Notes: generated by a model not told the origin, from the letters alone. Numbered from the stretch's first letter, positions 8,936 to 19,887 are shown. The stretch is 26,279 nt of DNA from Euprymna scolopes (GCA_024364805.1 CM044496.1:70101250-70127528), one strand, 5' to 3'. Numbers and translations: made by a program.

Positions 8936-10995
8936 CCTTTTTTATATGAAGGTCACCACTTATCAAGGCCCAGAAGGTACTCGGGGATAAGTGTTATTGT
9001 GTGTACAGTAATCAATGAGGTAGTGTTGTATTATTCGTTAGTATTGGAAAGTTGATAAAGTGTCATTACTTAAGGAGGCGGTTCATCAGGAATTTGTTTA
9101 TGTTAGACTTGAAAATATCCAAGCTGAAATCAAGAGGGAAACAGCCAAGCGTCAGAGAGTTCCACAGGCGTGAAGTTCAAAGTAAGCAGCTTTTTTTATG
9201 GAATCTATGTTTGATTTAGGTACAGAAAAAGAGTAGGGAAATTATTGACAGTGGTTCCAGCTAGACGGTGTTTTTCGTGAAAGATTGGCGAGTGGGACCA
9301 GAGATTGGATTTCAGACGAGCACTTGCCATGGAAATAACGATAAAACAAAGATAAGCCCGCAACATCTCTTCTGTGGGAGAGAGGTTGTAGGGAAGTGAA
9401 AAGGGCATCCCCCACTAAGCCTCGAAGTCTATTTTGAACTCTGTCAAGGCAGGATAGGCTGTTTTTTAGCAGCTTCTGTCCAGATGTGGCAGCAGTACTC
9501 GATCCTGGGACGTACTTGGCTTTTATATAGATAGAAAATTGCATCATTAGTGAGATATCTTCTGGGGCGGTAGAAGGATCCCACCATATTCCCAGCGACA
9601 TTGGCAACAGACTATACGAACGTGTTCATTTCAGATCAGGAGTAAAGGTCAAACCCAGAAGCTTATCTAAACATGGAGCATCCCCTAGACGAGACCCATC
9701 CATTTCAATTGATGCCAGATGAGGATCAGAGCGTTTATTATGTAAATATAGGAGCTTGGTTTTAGATGCATTAAAAGTAACCAGCCACGTCTTCCCCCAC
9801 TGTACCATGCGCTCAGATCAGAGGAGAGAGAACCAGAGAGAACATTGTCATTTACGGCCTTTGATGTGTTGCACTAGATAGTCGTGTCATCAGCGTAGAT
9901 GTCAACGAATGATTTAAGTATGTGTTTAGGTGGATCATTGGTGTAGATCAGGAAGACAGTTGGGCCCAGGATGGACCCCTGACGGACTCCAGCATTAATA
10001 CTACGGGCCTCTGATTTCTGTCCATCAACCACTACACTTATGAGACTATCAGATAGAAATGATTTAATGATTGAGAAAACATTTCCAGTTATACTGTAGC
10101 TGGAAATCTTGTGAAGTAGGCCTTATGTCATACGTTATCGAAGGCCTTTGATATGTCAAGAGCAATTGCCCTAGAAAGGAAGCCTTTGTCGATAGATTCG
10201 CTAATCCTGTGAGATATAACCGTTAGCACATCTGCTGTAGATCTAGCAGACGGAAACCATATTGCGGGTCACTAACAAGTCTATTTCTGCTGAGGTGTTT
10301 GACTACTTCTGTATTTAATATGGATTCCAGCAACTTACTCATGACAGACAGGAGACTTATTTGTCTGTACTGAGACGGAGAGGACTTTTCACCTGAATTC
10401 TTTAATACAGGGCATACTGATAAGGTTTTCCAGGGTGTTGGAAAACACTTCTTTTTAAGGCAACGCTTAAACAGTTTTGTAAGTATATGGGCAAGTTCTG
10501 GTTGAAGCTTTTTTAACACTATAATTGGGATACCGTCAGGGCCAGTTGCTTTACTGGAATCAAAGTTCTTGATTAGCTTGGCGACCTCACGCACATATAT
10601 TTGTATGTTACATAGCGTGTTGTCTGTTATAGAAGCAAATGCTGGGAGTTGATGGCCTTCGTAGAATAGGGAAGATTTTGATGCAAATTTCTTGGCAAAT
10701 ACTTTGGCCTTGTCTGATGCTGACGAGATGACATCTGGTCCATTGATAATGATTGGGAGAGAACGCACGCTTCTGTTAAGTGATCTATTTTTTATTTGCT
10801 AAAACTGGTGGGAACCAAGCCGCTGCTCAGTCACTTTGGATTTAACGGACTTAGCATATAGCGCTCTTGGATTTTATATTACTCTTTTTACAGTAGTTGC
10901 TGGCGTTCCTGAAAAGAACTTTAGTCTCAGTGCATCTATTACGTTGGAAAAGTGATGTCTGTGCGCGATGGCAGCAACTCATTCTGGGGAGAACC
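8936..10995 (-). mobile_element. 5'-truncated non-LTR retrotransposon (LINE), jockey/CR1-like
   Basis: A minus-strand insertion of about 2.06 kb that keeps the end of the endonuclease-RT linker, the RT domain, the C-terminal region and the 3' UTR, ending in a short A-rich tail (T run at 8938-8943 on the plus strand). Its 3' UTR and C-terminal region match the second copy at 14655-15365. The 5' truncation point lies just before a microsatellite-rich tract. Truncation at the 5' side and an A-rich 3' end are the normal outcome of target-primed reverse transcription. The exact clade within the jockey/CR1/I group is not assigned. Confidence 0.85.
9205..10995 (-). pseudogene. LINE reverse transcriptase ORF2 remnant
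   Basis: Minus-strand order: PWFSPE and VAAIAHRHH linker (10990-10945); LPIIINGPDVISSASDKAK (about 10705-10765); SSKATGPDGIPIIVLKK (about 10510-10560); QYRQISLLSVMSKLLESIL; DPQYGF followed by ARSTADVLT after a one-base frame change near 10240; ALDISKAFD; INAGVRQGSILGPTVFLIY (about 9950-10005); catalytic YADD at 9886-9897; LVTFNASKTKLLYL (about 9740-9790); and the conserved C-terminal LQPLSHRRDVAGLSLFYRYF (about 9330-9390). Several stops and frameshifts (for instance a stop within PWFSPE-VAAI, another after FDNV) make it non-coding now. The catalytic aspartates remain. Confidence 0.85.
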
Positions 10996-11147
10996 ATGGC
11001 TACTTCATATACACATACACACATTTATATATAGATATAGATGCATTCATACATACATTACTACATACATTAACACTTTATAGGCATATATATATATGCA
11101 TATACATATACATGCATACGCATACACACAGACGCACACATACACAC

Positions 11148-11240
<93 letters not shown>
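10996..11240. repeat. Degenerate TA/CA tract passing into a long (TA)n array
   Basis: Mixed ACAT/ATAC units run from about 11005, then a nearly pure TA array from about 11148 to 11238. The array ends exactly where the family-2 hammerhead terminus (TAGTTAGCACG...) begins. Confidence 0.9.
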
Positions 11241-11243
<3 letters not shown>

Positions 11244-11366
11244 CACGTTATAAAATATATATGGCGATTAAGCTACACTGAATATTCCGCGGTTCATCCC
11301 CTCTAGGATTCTTCAGGCTCCATAAGCCTGAAGAATCCTAAAGTTATATATTTTATAACTAACTAA
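11241..11366 (-). ncRNA. Hammerhead ribozyme-like terminus (family 2) inside a palindrome
   Basis: On the minus strand: CTGAAGA (11316-11310), stem II ATCC/GGAT (11309-11306 and 11299-11296), GAA then C where A is expected (11295-11292), stem III CGC with GTG (11291-11289, 11278-11276), U and A before the predicted cut at 11274/11273. Stem I GCT/AGC (11273-11271 with 11319-11317) continues after a GG bulge. The A15.1 base is mutated here but intact in the related copy at 4006. A perfect 16-bp inverted repeat (11304-11319 with 11325-11340, loop 5) duplicates the CTGAAGA half in the opposite direction. Outer arms TTATAAAATATATA and TATATATTTTATAA also pair. Confidence 0.5.
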
Positions 11367-11466
11367 GTAGCTCTACCTAAAAATTGAGAACTTTTTAAGT
11401 AAATACTTAAAGTTTTACGCATAATTTATACTTTCGTATATTAATTTTATGTGAGTAAATGAGGCA

Positions 11467-11469
<3 letters not shown>

Positions 11470-11508
<39 letters not shown>
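11470..11508. repeat. (TA)n microsatellite
   Basis: TA array ending directly at the 5' TC of the non-autonomous Helitron-like element at 11509. Confidence 0.95.
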
Positions 11509-11512
<4 letters not shown>

Positions 11513-12075
11513 CTGAATGTCTGTGTGCGTGTGTGCGTGTCTGTACACGAATAGGCTCCAATATAGGTTACTATTATACTAAAATACAATATATAATGAT
11601 AGAAAAGGAATCAAGGAGCAAAAATGGCTATGTTACATTTCGAAAATTGCTGCTTTCTTCAAATTGTGGGTTCTGTGTACGCGCCAGATCCCCAAAGAAT
11701 GAAAACAAAACCAAAAGTTTTACACAGTTTTTTTTTTTTTATGTAGATGCTCATAAGCATACATCGATGAGTATGTTTCATCGTTAACTAAGTATGTATA
11801 AAAAAATTGTGGAGTCTTCGTTCGCGCCTCGCCTCCATAGAATGAAAATATGCCACAGAAATTTAATACTTTGATAGTAATGCTACTGTTTGAAGAAATA
11901 TCGTATAGAAAAATTATGAGGTCTGCATTCGAGGCTGACCTCCATAGAATGGAAATATGTCACAAATTGTACAAAGGTTTTTAAATTTAGATCTACATAA
12001 GAATATTATGATAACGTGCTTCAGTTTGAACAGATGTGGTATAATAAAATAATGGCGTTTAACTGATTTTAAGAA
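11509..12075 (+). mobile_element. Helitron-like non-autonomous element with core tandem repeats, 3' end lost
   Basis: Begins TCAGCTGAATGTCTGTG after (TA)n, like the related element at 19131 (shared AGCTGAATGTCTGT, a TG tract, then GGCTCC.ATATAG). Inside are four diverged units anchored on (T/A)TGTGGGGTCTGCGTTCGCGCC-like sequence at about 11665, 11808, 11915 and 12051, each followed by CTCCATAGAATG and a ATATG(T/C)CACA block. No protein is encoded; the open frame at its start is a repeat artefact. The 3' terminus seen in the 19 kb copy is missing, so this copy is truncated or diverged before 12184. Confidence 0.65.
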
Positions 12076-12183
12076 TTGTTTTAATTTTTTTTACTTAAAT
12101 ATAGTTTAAGAAAAATACGAATATAGAGTACTGTTGAAGCAAAATCAGGTGACCAAATTAAAATTTGACCAGTATTTAAATAA

Positions 12184-12676
12184 TCTATTATATAAAAGGC
12201 AAAATGTGTGTGTGTGTGTGGGGGGTGTATGTGGCAAAATCTTTAGACAGACGTGTTAGAACGTGAGAATATTGGTATCGTTTTAAAGCTAGGTCTCTCC
12301 AAATATCGAAAAATTGGCCAAAAAACAGTAATTGTTTCACCCTCAACTGGGCAGTTTTCTACAAGGCGGGATCGTTTATTTTTGTCGACATTTTCGTAAG
12401 TCATCGTCTCCTTTTGATTTACTACCCATAATTCCAATGCTCGCGACATACCGTTTTGCGATGGACGCATCAGCTAAGACGTAAGGTTATTTTTCACCTT
12501 ATTTTCCGTCTTTGCATAACGGGTTCGAGCCTACTACCACTTTTTTTATTTTAGCACCTCTCTCGACCCGCCAACTACTGTTGTTTTGATCCCCTTCCGC
12601 TACTACCACTTTTTTATAACACCTTCCCCCCGGAGTACCTTACTACACCAGCTCACCACACGCGGACTCCCGCTAG
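12184..12676 (+). mobile_element. Non-autonomous Helitron derivative, TC...CTAG, 493 bp
   Basis: Starts TCTATTATATAAAAGGC at 12184 after an A and ends CTCCCGCTAG at 12676 before a T, the A|T insertion and 5'-TC/CTAG-3' signature of Helitrons. There is no target duplication. Internal blocks AAATATCGAAAAATTGG and TTCACCCTCAACT are shared with the element at 24495-24904, and the CTACTACCACTTTTTT block with both 24 kb copies. It carries no gene. A B-box-like GGGTTCGAGCC near 12520 could mean a tRNA-derived part. The right end opens directly into a (TA)n array. Confidence 0.7.

Positions 12677-12755
<79 letters not shown>
12677..12755. repeat. (TA)n microsatellite at a Helitron 3' end
   Basis: TA array (one CA interruption near 12682) starting at the T that follows CTAG of the preceding element. 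Confidence 0.95.
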
Positions 12756-12756
<1 letters not shown>

Positions 12757-12859
12757 AAAGTACACCTAACTAATCATTGAGTGGCGAAAAATACCGAAAA
12801 TTCCCGAAGTAAGTATAGCTTATAAGGATAGTTTTATTTCTATCGGTATCTGAATCTAC

Positions 12860-12914
12860 TAAAATAATTCAACAATTAGTAGGAATTATGATTCCTAAAT
12901 GTTGAATTATTTTA
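12860..12914. repeat. Long hairpin, perfect 15-bp stem plus inner 7-bp stem
   Basis: Arms TAAAATAATTCAACA (12860-12874) and its exact reverse complement (12900-12914) enclose a second stem TAGGAAT (12880-12886)/ATTCCTA (12891-12897) with a TATG loop. It could be a tiny MITE, a transposon terminus or a small-RNA precursor. Nothing else in the window matches it. Confidence 0.6.
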
Positions 12915-14654
12915 CTTACAGAAATCGAGAAAAATATGAGGCAATCTATTTTTAATGTCCTCATATGCCCCATAGCAATTGACACGGATTCACAAACTAC
13001 ACAATCGCGGCATGTTACAGTACATGTACTATCTTTATTGAACATTCTTTTCACAAAATTCGATTTTACCAACACGGTGTCTAATGATCAGCACGTATTA
13101 CTTCCTGACCTAATGTTGACGCCATTGCATAACTCATGTGTGATCAATGTTCATCGCTCACTATTTTCTTGTGATAAACGTTGATATCAACTTACAATCC
13201 ATACAATAAAATAAAACGCTGGTAATTTAAGCGATAAGATATTACACAAAGAATCGATTGGGACTCCCTCAGAGATATTATTAGATATGACTTATGGAGT
13301 GAAACTTTTACTTCCCTGTGGAGCAGTGCGCAAATGAGATAATAGCATAAGTCAAAGCAAAGATACTAGTTCTTTCTTTATGCGGAATCTTATAGTAACG
13401 CTCTCGCTCCCATATAGCTCATTTCGACATGTTGGACCGTTATAAATCAACTACAAAAAGACATACTGTGAGTTTATGATATAGACAACTGTATTGTATC
13501 CCAGATAAGCTGAAGACGCAGTGAGGAATTCGTTGTTTTTTGCAGAATCTATAATAGTATGTTGAACGATGATTAGCAAGATTTTCTACACAATATACAA
13601 TACCGATTATTCTGAGATTATTGCTGATTTGTTCGTTTAAATTGCACTTCGGTTTCCATATAGAGTATTCCTCATTCTTCTACTACGCAGAAAAAATATG
13701 GCTTGCTATACATAAACAACTCTTGACAACTGTAAAGCATGTTAACCAAACCTGACCCATTATATAGCAATAAATACATGTCTTACTTAATGTGCCCTCT
13801 TATCTACAAACTCTCCAACAAATACCAACCATTCACTGTACTGTATTTAACTCTAGTCTATTGAATTTCATTGAAACTCGTGTCCGTGGTATTCCCATAT
13901 TGTTCCCCTATTGTTACGCCAAATACATAAATACGGAAATATTAATATAATAATATATAACATCCAGCATTGCTACAAATGTTATATAATATATGCATTC
14001 CACATTGCCACCCGATCGTTAAACCATATACAGAAATATTAATATAATGTATGTGATATAATGTTTGTCGCCATGCGGAAAATCAAACCGATATATTTAC
14101 CCTATACAATAGCTCAAATATTATAAAGTAAACAGGTGCTAGAAGTCATGTGACCGTAAACAAGAACGAAGTTTGAATAAAATCTATGAACGCAGGTTAA
14201 ATTACAAGTTAAATTTAAAAGTAACTTGTTGTTATCTACAATAATAAAAAGATGTATAAGGGTTTCTAATTCACTGTTGTAATACATCATCGTTCTAAGC
14301 CCCCTATTTCTGTAGCTTCTTTAATAGACTGCAAGGTTGGGGAAGTGTCTACGTGTAATAGAGCGCGTATGGGTACGTGGAGAAATAATCAGCAGCATCA
14401 CTTGTTAAAGCACTATGTAAATTCGAAGCAGATATTGTTTGGAAAGTAACAATAATAAATCCCTTTGGCTAAAACCGCAAAAAAAAGCCGAGTCCAATGT
14501 ATTTATTCTTGTTTGTTTGGTCCATTTGTGACGGTACCAGAGAGCGTGGGGGTAAGAGAGAAGTTTGAACTGTAAAGAACACAGTGCAGCATAACGGCAA
14601 CGTAACATTACTACGAACTCTTTTCCTATTCCTACAGCATTGGTATTTTCAAGA
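12915..14654. other. Unclassified AT-rich sequence
   Basis: No gene or transposon protein recognised. Weak internal repetition exists: GGAAATATTAATATAAT near 13935 and AGAAATATTAATATAAT near 14032, about 97 bp apart, each followed by ATATAA(C/T)-like sequence. Short frames on either strand (12936-13184, 14405-14608) show no domain. Confidence 0.5.
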
Positions 14655-15365
14655 TTTTTTTTTACACAAACATCACCACATTATCAAGGTCAAGAGGTTA
14701 CTCAAGGATAAGAGGTAAAGAGTGTACCGTATAAATTGGACAATATAGTAATCATTAGTAATGGAAATTCGGTAAATTTGATAACTTATATGGAACGGCT
14801 CATCAAGAACTTATTTACGTTAGACTTGAACACAACCATATTGTAGTCAGCCGGAAAGCAGGAAAACGGAAGACAATGCCACAGGTGTGCAGTTCTAAGA
14901 AAGAAGCTTTTTTCATGGAATCTACGTTTAGGTTTAGGCACAGATAAAGAGTGGGGGGATTTTTGATAGTGTTTTCAGCTGGACGAGTGTTTCTTGTGAA
15001 AGTTTGGCGAGGGGGGACCATAGATTGAAGCTCAGTCGAACACTTTCTATGAAAATAACGATACACCAGAGACAAACTCGCAACATCTCTTCTGTGAGAT
15101 AGAGGTTGCAGGTAAGAGAAAATGACATCTCCTACGAGGCTACAAAGTCTATTTTGAACTCTATCAAGGCAGGACAAGTCCTTTCTAGCAGCTCCTGCCA
15201 CGATTTGGCAACAGTATTCTATCCTTGGACGTACCTGGGTCTTATATAGATAGAGAATTGCATCAGCAGTGAGATATCTACTGGATCGATAGAAAGATCC
15301 CACCATTTTTCCAGCGGCCTTGGCAACAGATTTGATGTCAACAGAATTATCTTGTCTTCGCAGTA
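14655..15365 (-). mobile_element. Second copy of the same LINE, 3' end only
   Basis: Minus-strand fragment of about 0.7 kb, severely 5' truncated. It encodes the C-terminal region: SVAKAAGKMVGSFYRSSRYL, QVRPRIEYCCQIV, LDRVQNRLCSLVGDVIF and LQPLSHRRDVASLSLVYRYF, matching the C-terminal part of the copy at 9205-9607. Its 3' UTR parallels 8940-9200 (TTATCAAGG, ACTC.(A/G)GGATAAG, GGAACGGCTCATCA.GAA). The tail is a T run at 14657-14664 on the plus strand. The C-terminal ORF (14815-15306) is open for 163 codons, better preserved than in the longer copy. Active LINEs of this type have lengths of several kb. Confidence 0.85.
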
Positions 15366-15960
15366 ATCCTCCTTAGTTTCGTAAGTAGGTTACATCAAAT
15401 AGCGATGACGACTGAAGTAAAGAGGGAAGTCAAATTACTTATTTCTTTCGACAAGACCATTGCCCCATTATCCAAAGGCCGCATCTGTAGTGCATTAGAG
15501 AAAAGTCGTGATGATTGGAGAAAGACCTGGTAAGCATAACGATTTTTTAACCGTCAGTTGCAGGAAGAATTAATGAAAAGAAAGTATTTACAAACTCCGA
15601 ATACGAGCACTATTTGTTTAACAAATGTTATAATATTAAGAGAAATACCATTTGCATTTTATTTTATTTGCTTTTTTATGTAAATAGTCTCTGCTATTCT
15701 CTTTACGAAATAATATTTTGTAAGTTATCGACACAAAAGATAAGAAAATATTTTATTTGATCTTTCAAAACTCTTAGATAAAATTAAGAAGTTCGAATAA
15801 ATGTAAGGTAAATAAAAGATGGTTATTATATGTACGAGGCGGTTAATAGAGTAAGGCATACTATTTTTTTTTAAAGGAAAGAATTATATTTGAAAAGTAT
15901 GGCATCTAAGTATACATAAAAAGTTCAGTTGGGTCTCGTTCATAAATTGATATTAAAGAC
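15366..15960. other. Unclassified AT-rich sequence
   Basis: About 0.6 kb between the LINE fragment and the 165-bp repeats. No open frame of note, no transposon terminus, no RNA gene seen. Confidence 0.5.
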
Positions 15961-16460
15961 CTATTATTGGTCCCACGATGAATAACGGATTCACTCACTC
16001 CGTTAGTCCGTTCGTTTGTTTGCACTTTTCTAAGTAACATCGGTTTGGATTAAAAAGAAAATGAACAAATATTAGTCATGGTAAAAGTAAATTTTTTCCA
16101 GAATGTATTTTTCTGGTATAATACTGGTTGCTTCCCTCGGACGCATTTAGGGGTCAAATGCTCCTAAATCGTTCGTCCGTTCGTTTGTCCGAGCTTTACT
16201 CAATAGCATCGCATTTGACTTTTAAAAAAATCACAAACATGGGGAAAGTAAATTTTTGCGAGAACGAGTACTTCAGAGATTACTTTGGTTTCCACTTATG
16301 GTACCTATAGGTTTAAAAGTCCCCCCAAATCGTTCATCTGTTCATACGTTCGCACTTTTTGAATAACCATACCTAGGATTTGCACAAATATTAGTCACGG
16401 TGAAAGTAATTTTTTACTCGTAGAGAAGGTCCGCATGCTCGGTTTGCTTCCCACGAGAGC
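15961..16460 (+). repeat. Three tandem copies of a ~165 bp unit
   Basis: Anchors recur with a 160-170 bp period: CGTTCGTTTGTTTGCACTTT (16012), CGTTCGTTTGTCCGAGCTTT (16178), GTTCATACGTTCGCACTTT (about 16341). Each is followed by AATAACATCG-like sequence, a CACAAATATTAGTCA.GG block and GAAAGTAA(A)TTTTT, and each unit ends near a GGTTGCTTCCC/GGTTTCCACT/GGTTTGCTTCCC box. A partial fourth start follows at about 16440. It could be a satellite or the core repeats of a Helitron/pearl-type element whose ends I cannot see. The 60-codon frame inside (16128-16310) is incidental. Confidence 0.75.
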
Positions 16461-17457
<997 letters not shown>

Positions 17458-18620
17458 GTAAATATTATGGATTTATCTTTATATTCTACAACTGTCTGGG
17501 AATAATTGGTTTATGTTTAATGAATGCTAAGGAATATCTAAATCTTATTGATAATCATTTCCCGTTATTATCCGAAAGAAAAACTAAAAGCTCGAGATGT
17601 GAGTTGTAGATAATAAAATAATATATGATGGCCGTATATATGTGTAATAGTGTAGTATTTTCATATTACCTGATTATATAGACGTGCTGATGTTTAAATG
17701 TAATCTTAACAGGCACTCCTTGCTAAACCCCCTACTGTCCACTGTTAGAGATGATGGCGATTAGTAGCTCCTTACGATCCAAGTAGAAATATGCCTTGTT
17801 TAGGGAGAAAAAGAGTACAAAAATTAAAATGGCTTTCCTTTTAAAGGGTTAAAACACACTCGTGAATACATCTTATGAAGGCAGATGGAACAAATTATAA
17901 ATATATTGGAATTGTAACAACTTAAACCTAAATACGTAATGAACGCCTCAGTAAATTGCTAATATATAGTCTTATCTGTTATTCCACTGTTGTATTCTCG
18001 CTTGACGGTGTGTTATATGACAATAAACCTAGGCTAACTGTTGTAAGAGTCAACACTAGTCGTATTCGTATTTCCCATTTTCTAATCAGATCACGTTTTT
18101 CTTGTTTAACAGAATTCATTTGTCTGCGATGGCTTAATACAAAACACTAATAATGGTTGTCTAATCGGAAGTCACTACCGCGAACCAATTAAAAGCAAGA
18201 AATGAGAAAGAATATTTAAACAAAAAAAATAAAGCACATAAAATATAATCGCCATTGTGTGAGATTGTATTTGACCAATTTCTATGTCAATGTATGGATT
18301 GTCTGCGAGATTTTGTTGATATTTAAAAGCGCAAATAAATGAAATCACGCATAAAAAATATAACAAATAAAATCAATACGATGAAAAAATACTCGTATAT
18401 TCTGTTGTGTTTTGTTATTCGATTATTGTTTCGTTTTCTTATTCGATTATTGTTATATTTTCCTTTAATACAAAAAGAACGGGTCATGCATGCATGAATT
18501 ATGGGAATTAATCTGACAAATGATTTCAGATAATCGTCTTTCGTTATTAGAACTGTTCTAACTTGATATCGCAAGGTTTAGTTGAATGACTTAATATCGA
18601 TTTATGCTAGAAATGCATAT
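17458..18620. other. Unclassified AT-rich sequence
   Basis: No gene recognised. Frames at 17956-18150 (plus) and 18175-18574 (minus) are short and low in complexity. A local imperfect repeat of TTATTCGATTATTGTT occurs twice near 18413-18452. Confidence 0.5.
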
Positions 18621-18624
18621 ATAA

Positions 18625-18661
<37 letters not shown>

Positions 18662-18664
18662 TAA
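18621..18664. repeat. (TA)n microsatellite, interrupted
   Basis: ATAAATATAT and ATGTATAT interruptions within a TA run, about 60 bp upstream of the hammerhead-bearing repeat. Confidence 0.9.
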
Positions 18665-18766
18665 ATACATAATAGTACATAAGTATTATTTTAAACATTT
18701 TTTAAATATTATTTTAAACATTGCTTCTGTCGACGGGTCGAATCTATCGACTGGTGCTAATCGTGA

Positions 18767-18817
18767 TACTCTGCACTGAAGATTCCCGAAAGGATGAAAC
18801 AGTAGTATCTGTAGGTA
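18767..18817 (+). ncRNA. Hammerhead-like ribozyme, left copy (family 3)
   Basis: CTGAAGA (18776-18782), stem II TCC/GGA with a CGAAA loop and a U-U closing mismatch, GAAA (18796-18799), a damaged stem III, and TC (18808-18809) before the predicted cut. Stem I: TGTAGG (18810-18815) pairs with the bases just before CTGAAGA (TCTGCA). Combining both copies gives a stem III of ACAC/GTGT, each copy having its own substitutions there. Confidence 0.5.
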
Positions 18818-19050
18818 TTTAATAATTATTATAGTAAATAATTATGCCAGTCTTTTTAAGAAACGTGTTACTTATCGTTGAGCATTTTCAGTTGTATTAA
18901 GCCGAATAATTTAGCTCTTATGCACAGATCATGAAATTGCAAAGTTATTTCACGCGGAAAACGGTATCCGAATGGATACGGTCCTCGCTAATTAGGCCAG
19001 ATATGGCTTCTGTCGCCGTGGTCAAATCTATTGACTGGTGTTAATCGTGG

Positions 19051-19101
19051 TACCCTGCACTGAAGATTCCCGAAAAGATAAAACACTAGTGCCTGTATGT
19101 A
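19051..19101 (+). ncRNA. Hammerhead-like ribozyme, right copy (family 3)
   Basis: CTGAAGA (19060-19066), CGAAA loop, then AAAA where GAAA is expected (first core G changed to A at 19080). Stem III ACAC/GTG is better kept than in the left copy, but U16.1 is C. Probably inactive in this copy. Confidence 0.45.
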
Positions 19102-19130
19102 TTTAATAATTATTATAATAAATAGGCATA

Positions 19131-19887
19131 TCAATAATATAAAGCTGAATGTCTGTATGTATGTGTGTGTGTTTGGTAACGAAAAGGCTCCTATATAGTT
19201 GACTATTTAAAAAAAAACTGATTACATATAATGATAGAAGATGTATCGAGACACAAGAATGGGTTTGTTTGATCTCGCAGAACGGTGGTTCATAAAAATT
19301 GTGGGGTCTGCGTTCGCGCCTGGTCCACAAAGTATGGAAATAAAAAAAAAAAAATAAAAAAAACGTTCACAAGTGTTTTTGATATGGATGTACATAAGAA
19401 TACTTTGATAAGTATGTTTTAACTTAAATAGGGATGGTATAATAAAATTGTGGGGTCTGCGTTCGCGTCTGGCCTCCATATAATGGAAATAGGCACAGAC
19501 TTTAATAAAGACTTTTCATATCTATCTGCGTAAGTATATTTGATAATTATGTTTCAGTTTGAAGAAATATGATATAATAAAATTATGGGGTGTTCGTTCG
19601 CGCCTGACCTCCATAGAATGTAAATATGTCACAAAGTTTAACAAGTTTTTTTTTAATATAGATCCACAGAATATGGTTTCAGTGTGAACAGGTATGGTAT
19701 AATAAATTACGGGGTGTATCTATTTTATTTTTACTTTCATCATATTTTGCTTTGGTTTTGATGCCCCCAAAGTCGAAGCTATCTCTTTACAACCCTTTAT
19801 TTTCATAACCTATGATACTTTCATAAATCAGAGTCCATTTTCTGTAGGCTGCTTTTGAACCCAGTACACGACGCGTACATCTGCTAG
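19131..19887 (+). mobile_element. Helitron-like non-autonomous element with core tandem repeats, both ends present (757 bp)
   Basis: Starts TCAATAATATAAAGCTG after A19130 and ends TCTGCTAG before T19888: TC...CTAG in an A|T target, with a GTAC...GTAC hairpin possible just before the end. The 5' part has AGCTGAATGTCTGTATG plus a TG tract. The core carries four degraded units at about 19300, 19449, 19584 and 19708 (124-149 bp apart) anchored on TGTGGGGTCTGCGTTCGCG and CCTCCATA(G/T)AATG. It is the same family as 11509-12075. Microsatellite plus core repeats plus Helitron-type ends recall bivalve pearl/CvE and Drosophila DINE-1 elements. No gene inside. Confidence 0.75.

Larger units (their letters stand above)
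18723..19124 (+). repeat. Retrozyme-like dimer fragment, 284-nt monomer
   Basis: Two copies of a ~115-120 bp block (18723-18840 and 19006-19124) lie in direct orientation. Each starts GCTTCTGTCG and runs through a hammerhead-like core into TATTTAATAATTATTAT. The predicted cleavage points, after 18809 and after 19093, define one whole unit of 284 nt flanked by partial units (87 nt on the left, 31 nt on the right). Direct repeats bearing hammerheads spaced by one small monomer are the signature of retrozymes, whose animal forms have monomers of a few hundred nt and are thought to rely on PLE enzymes. No protein is encoded. A pair of PLE pseudo-LTR fragments is an alternative. Confidence 0.5.

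Noticed and set aside
12510-12545. A tRNA gene from the GGGTTCGAGCC B-box
   Set aside because: No cloverleaf can be drawn and no A box lies at the right distance; the motif sits inside a repeated Helitron derivative.
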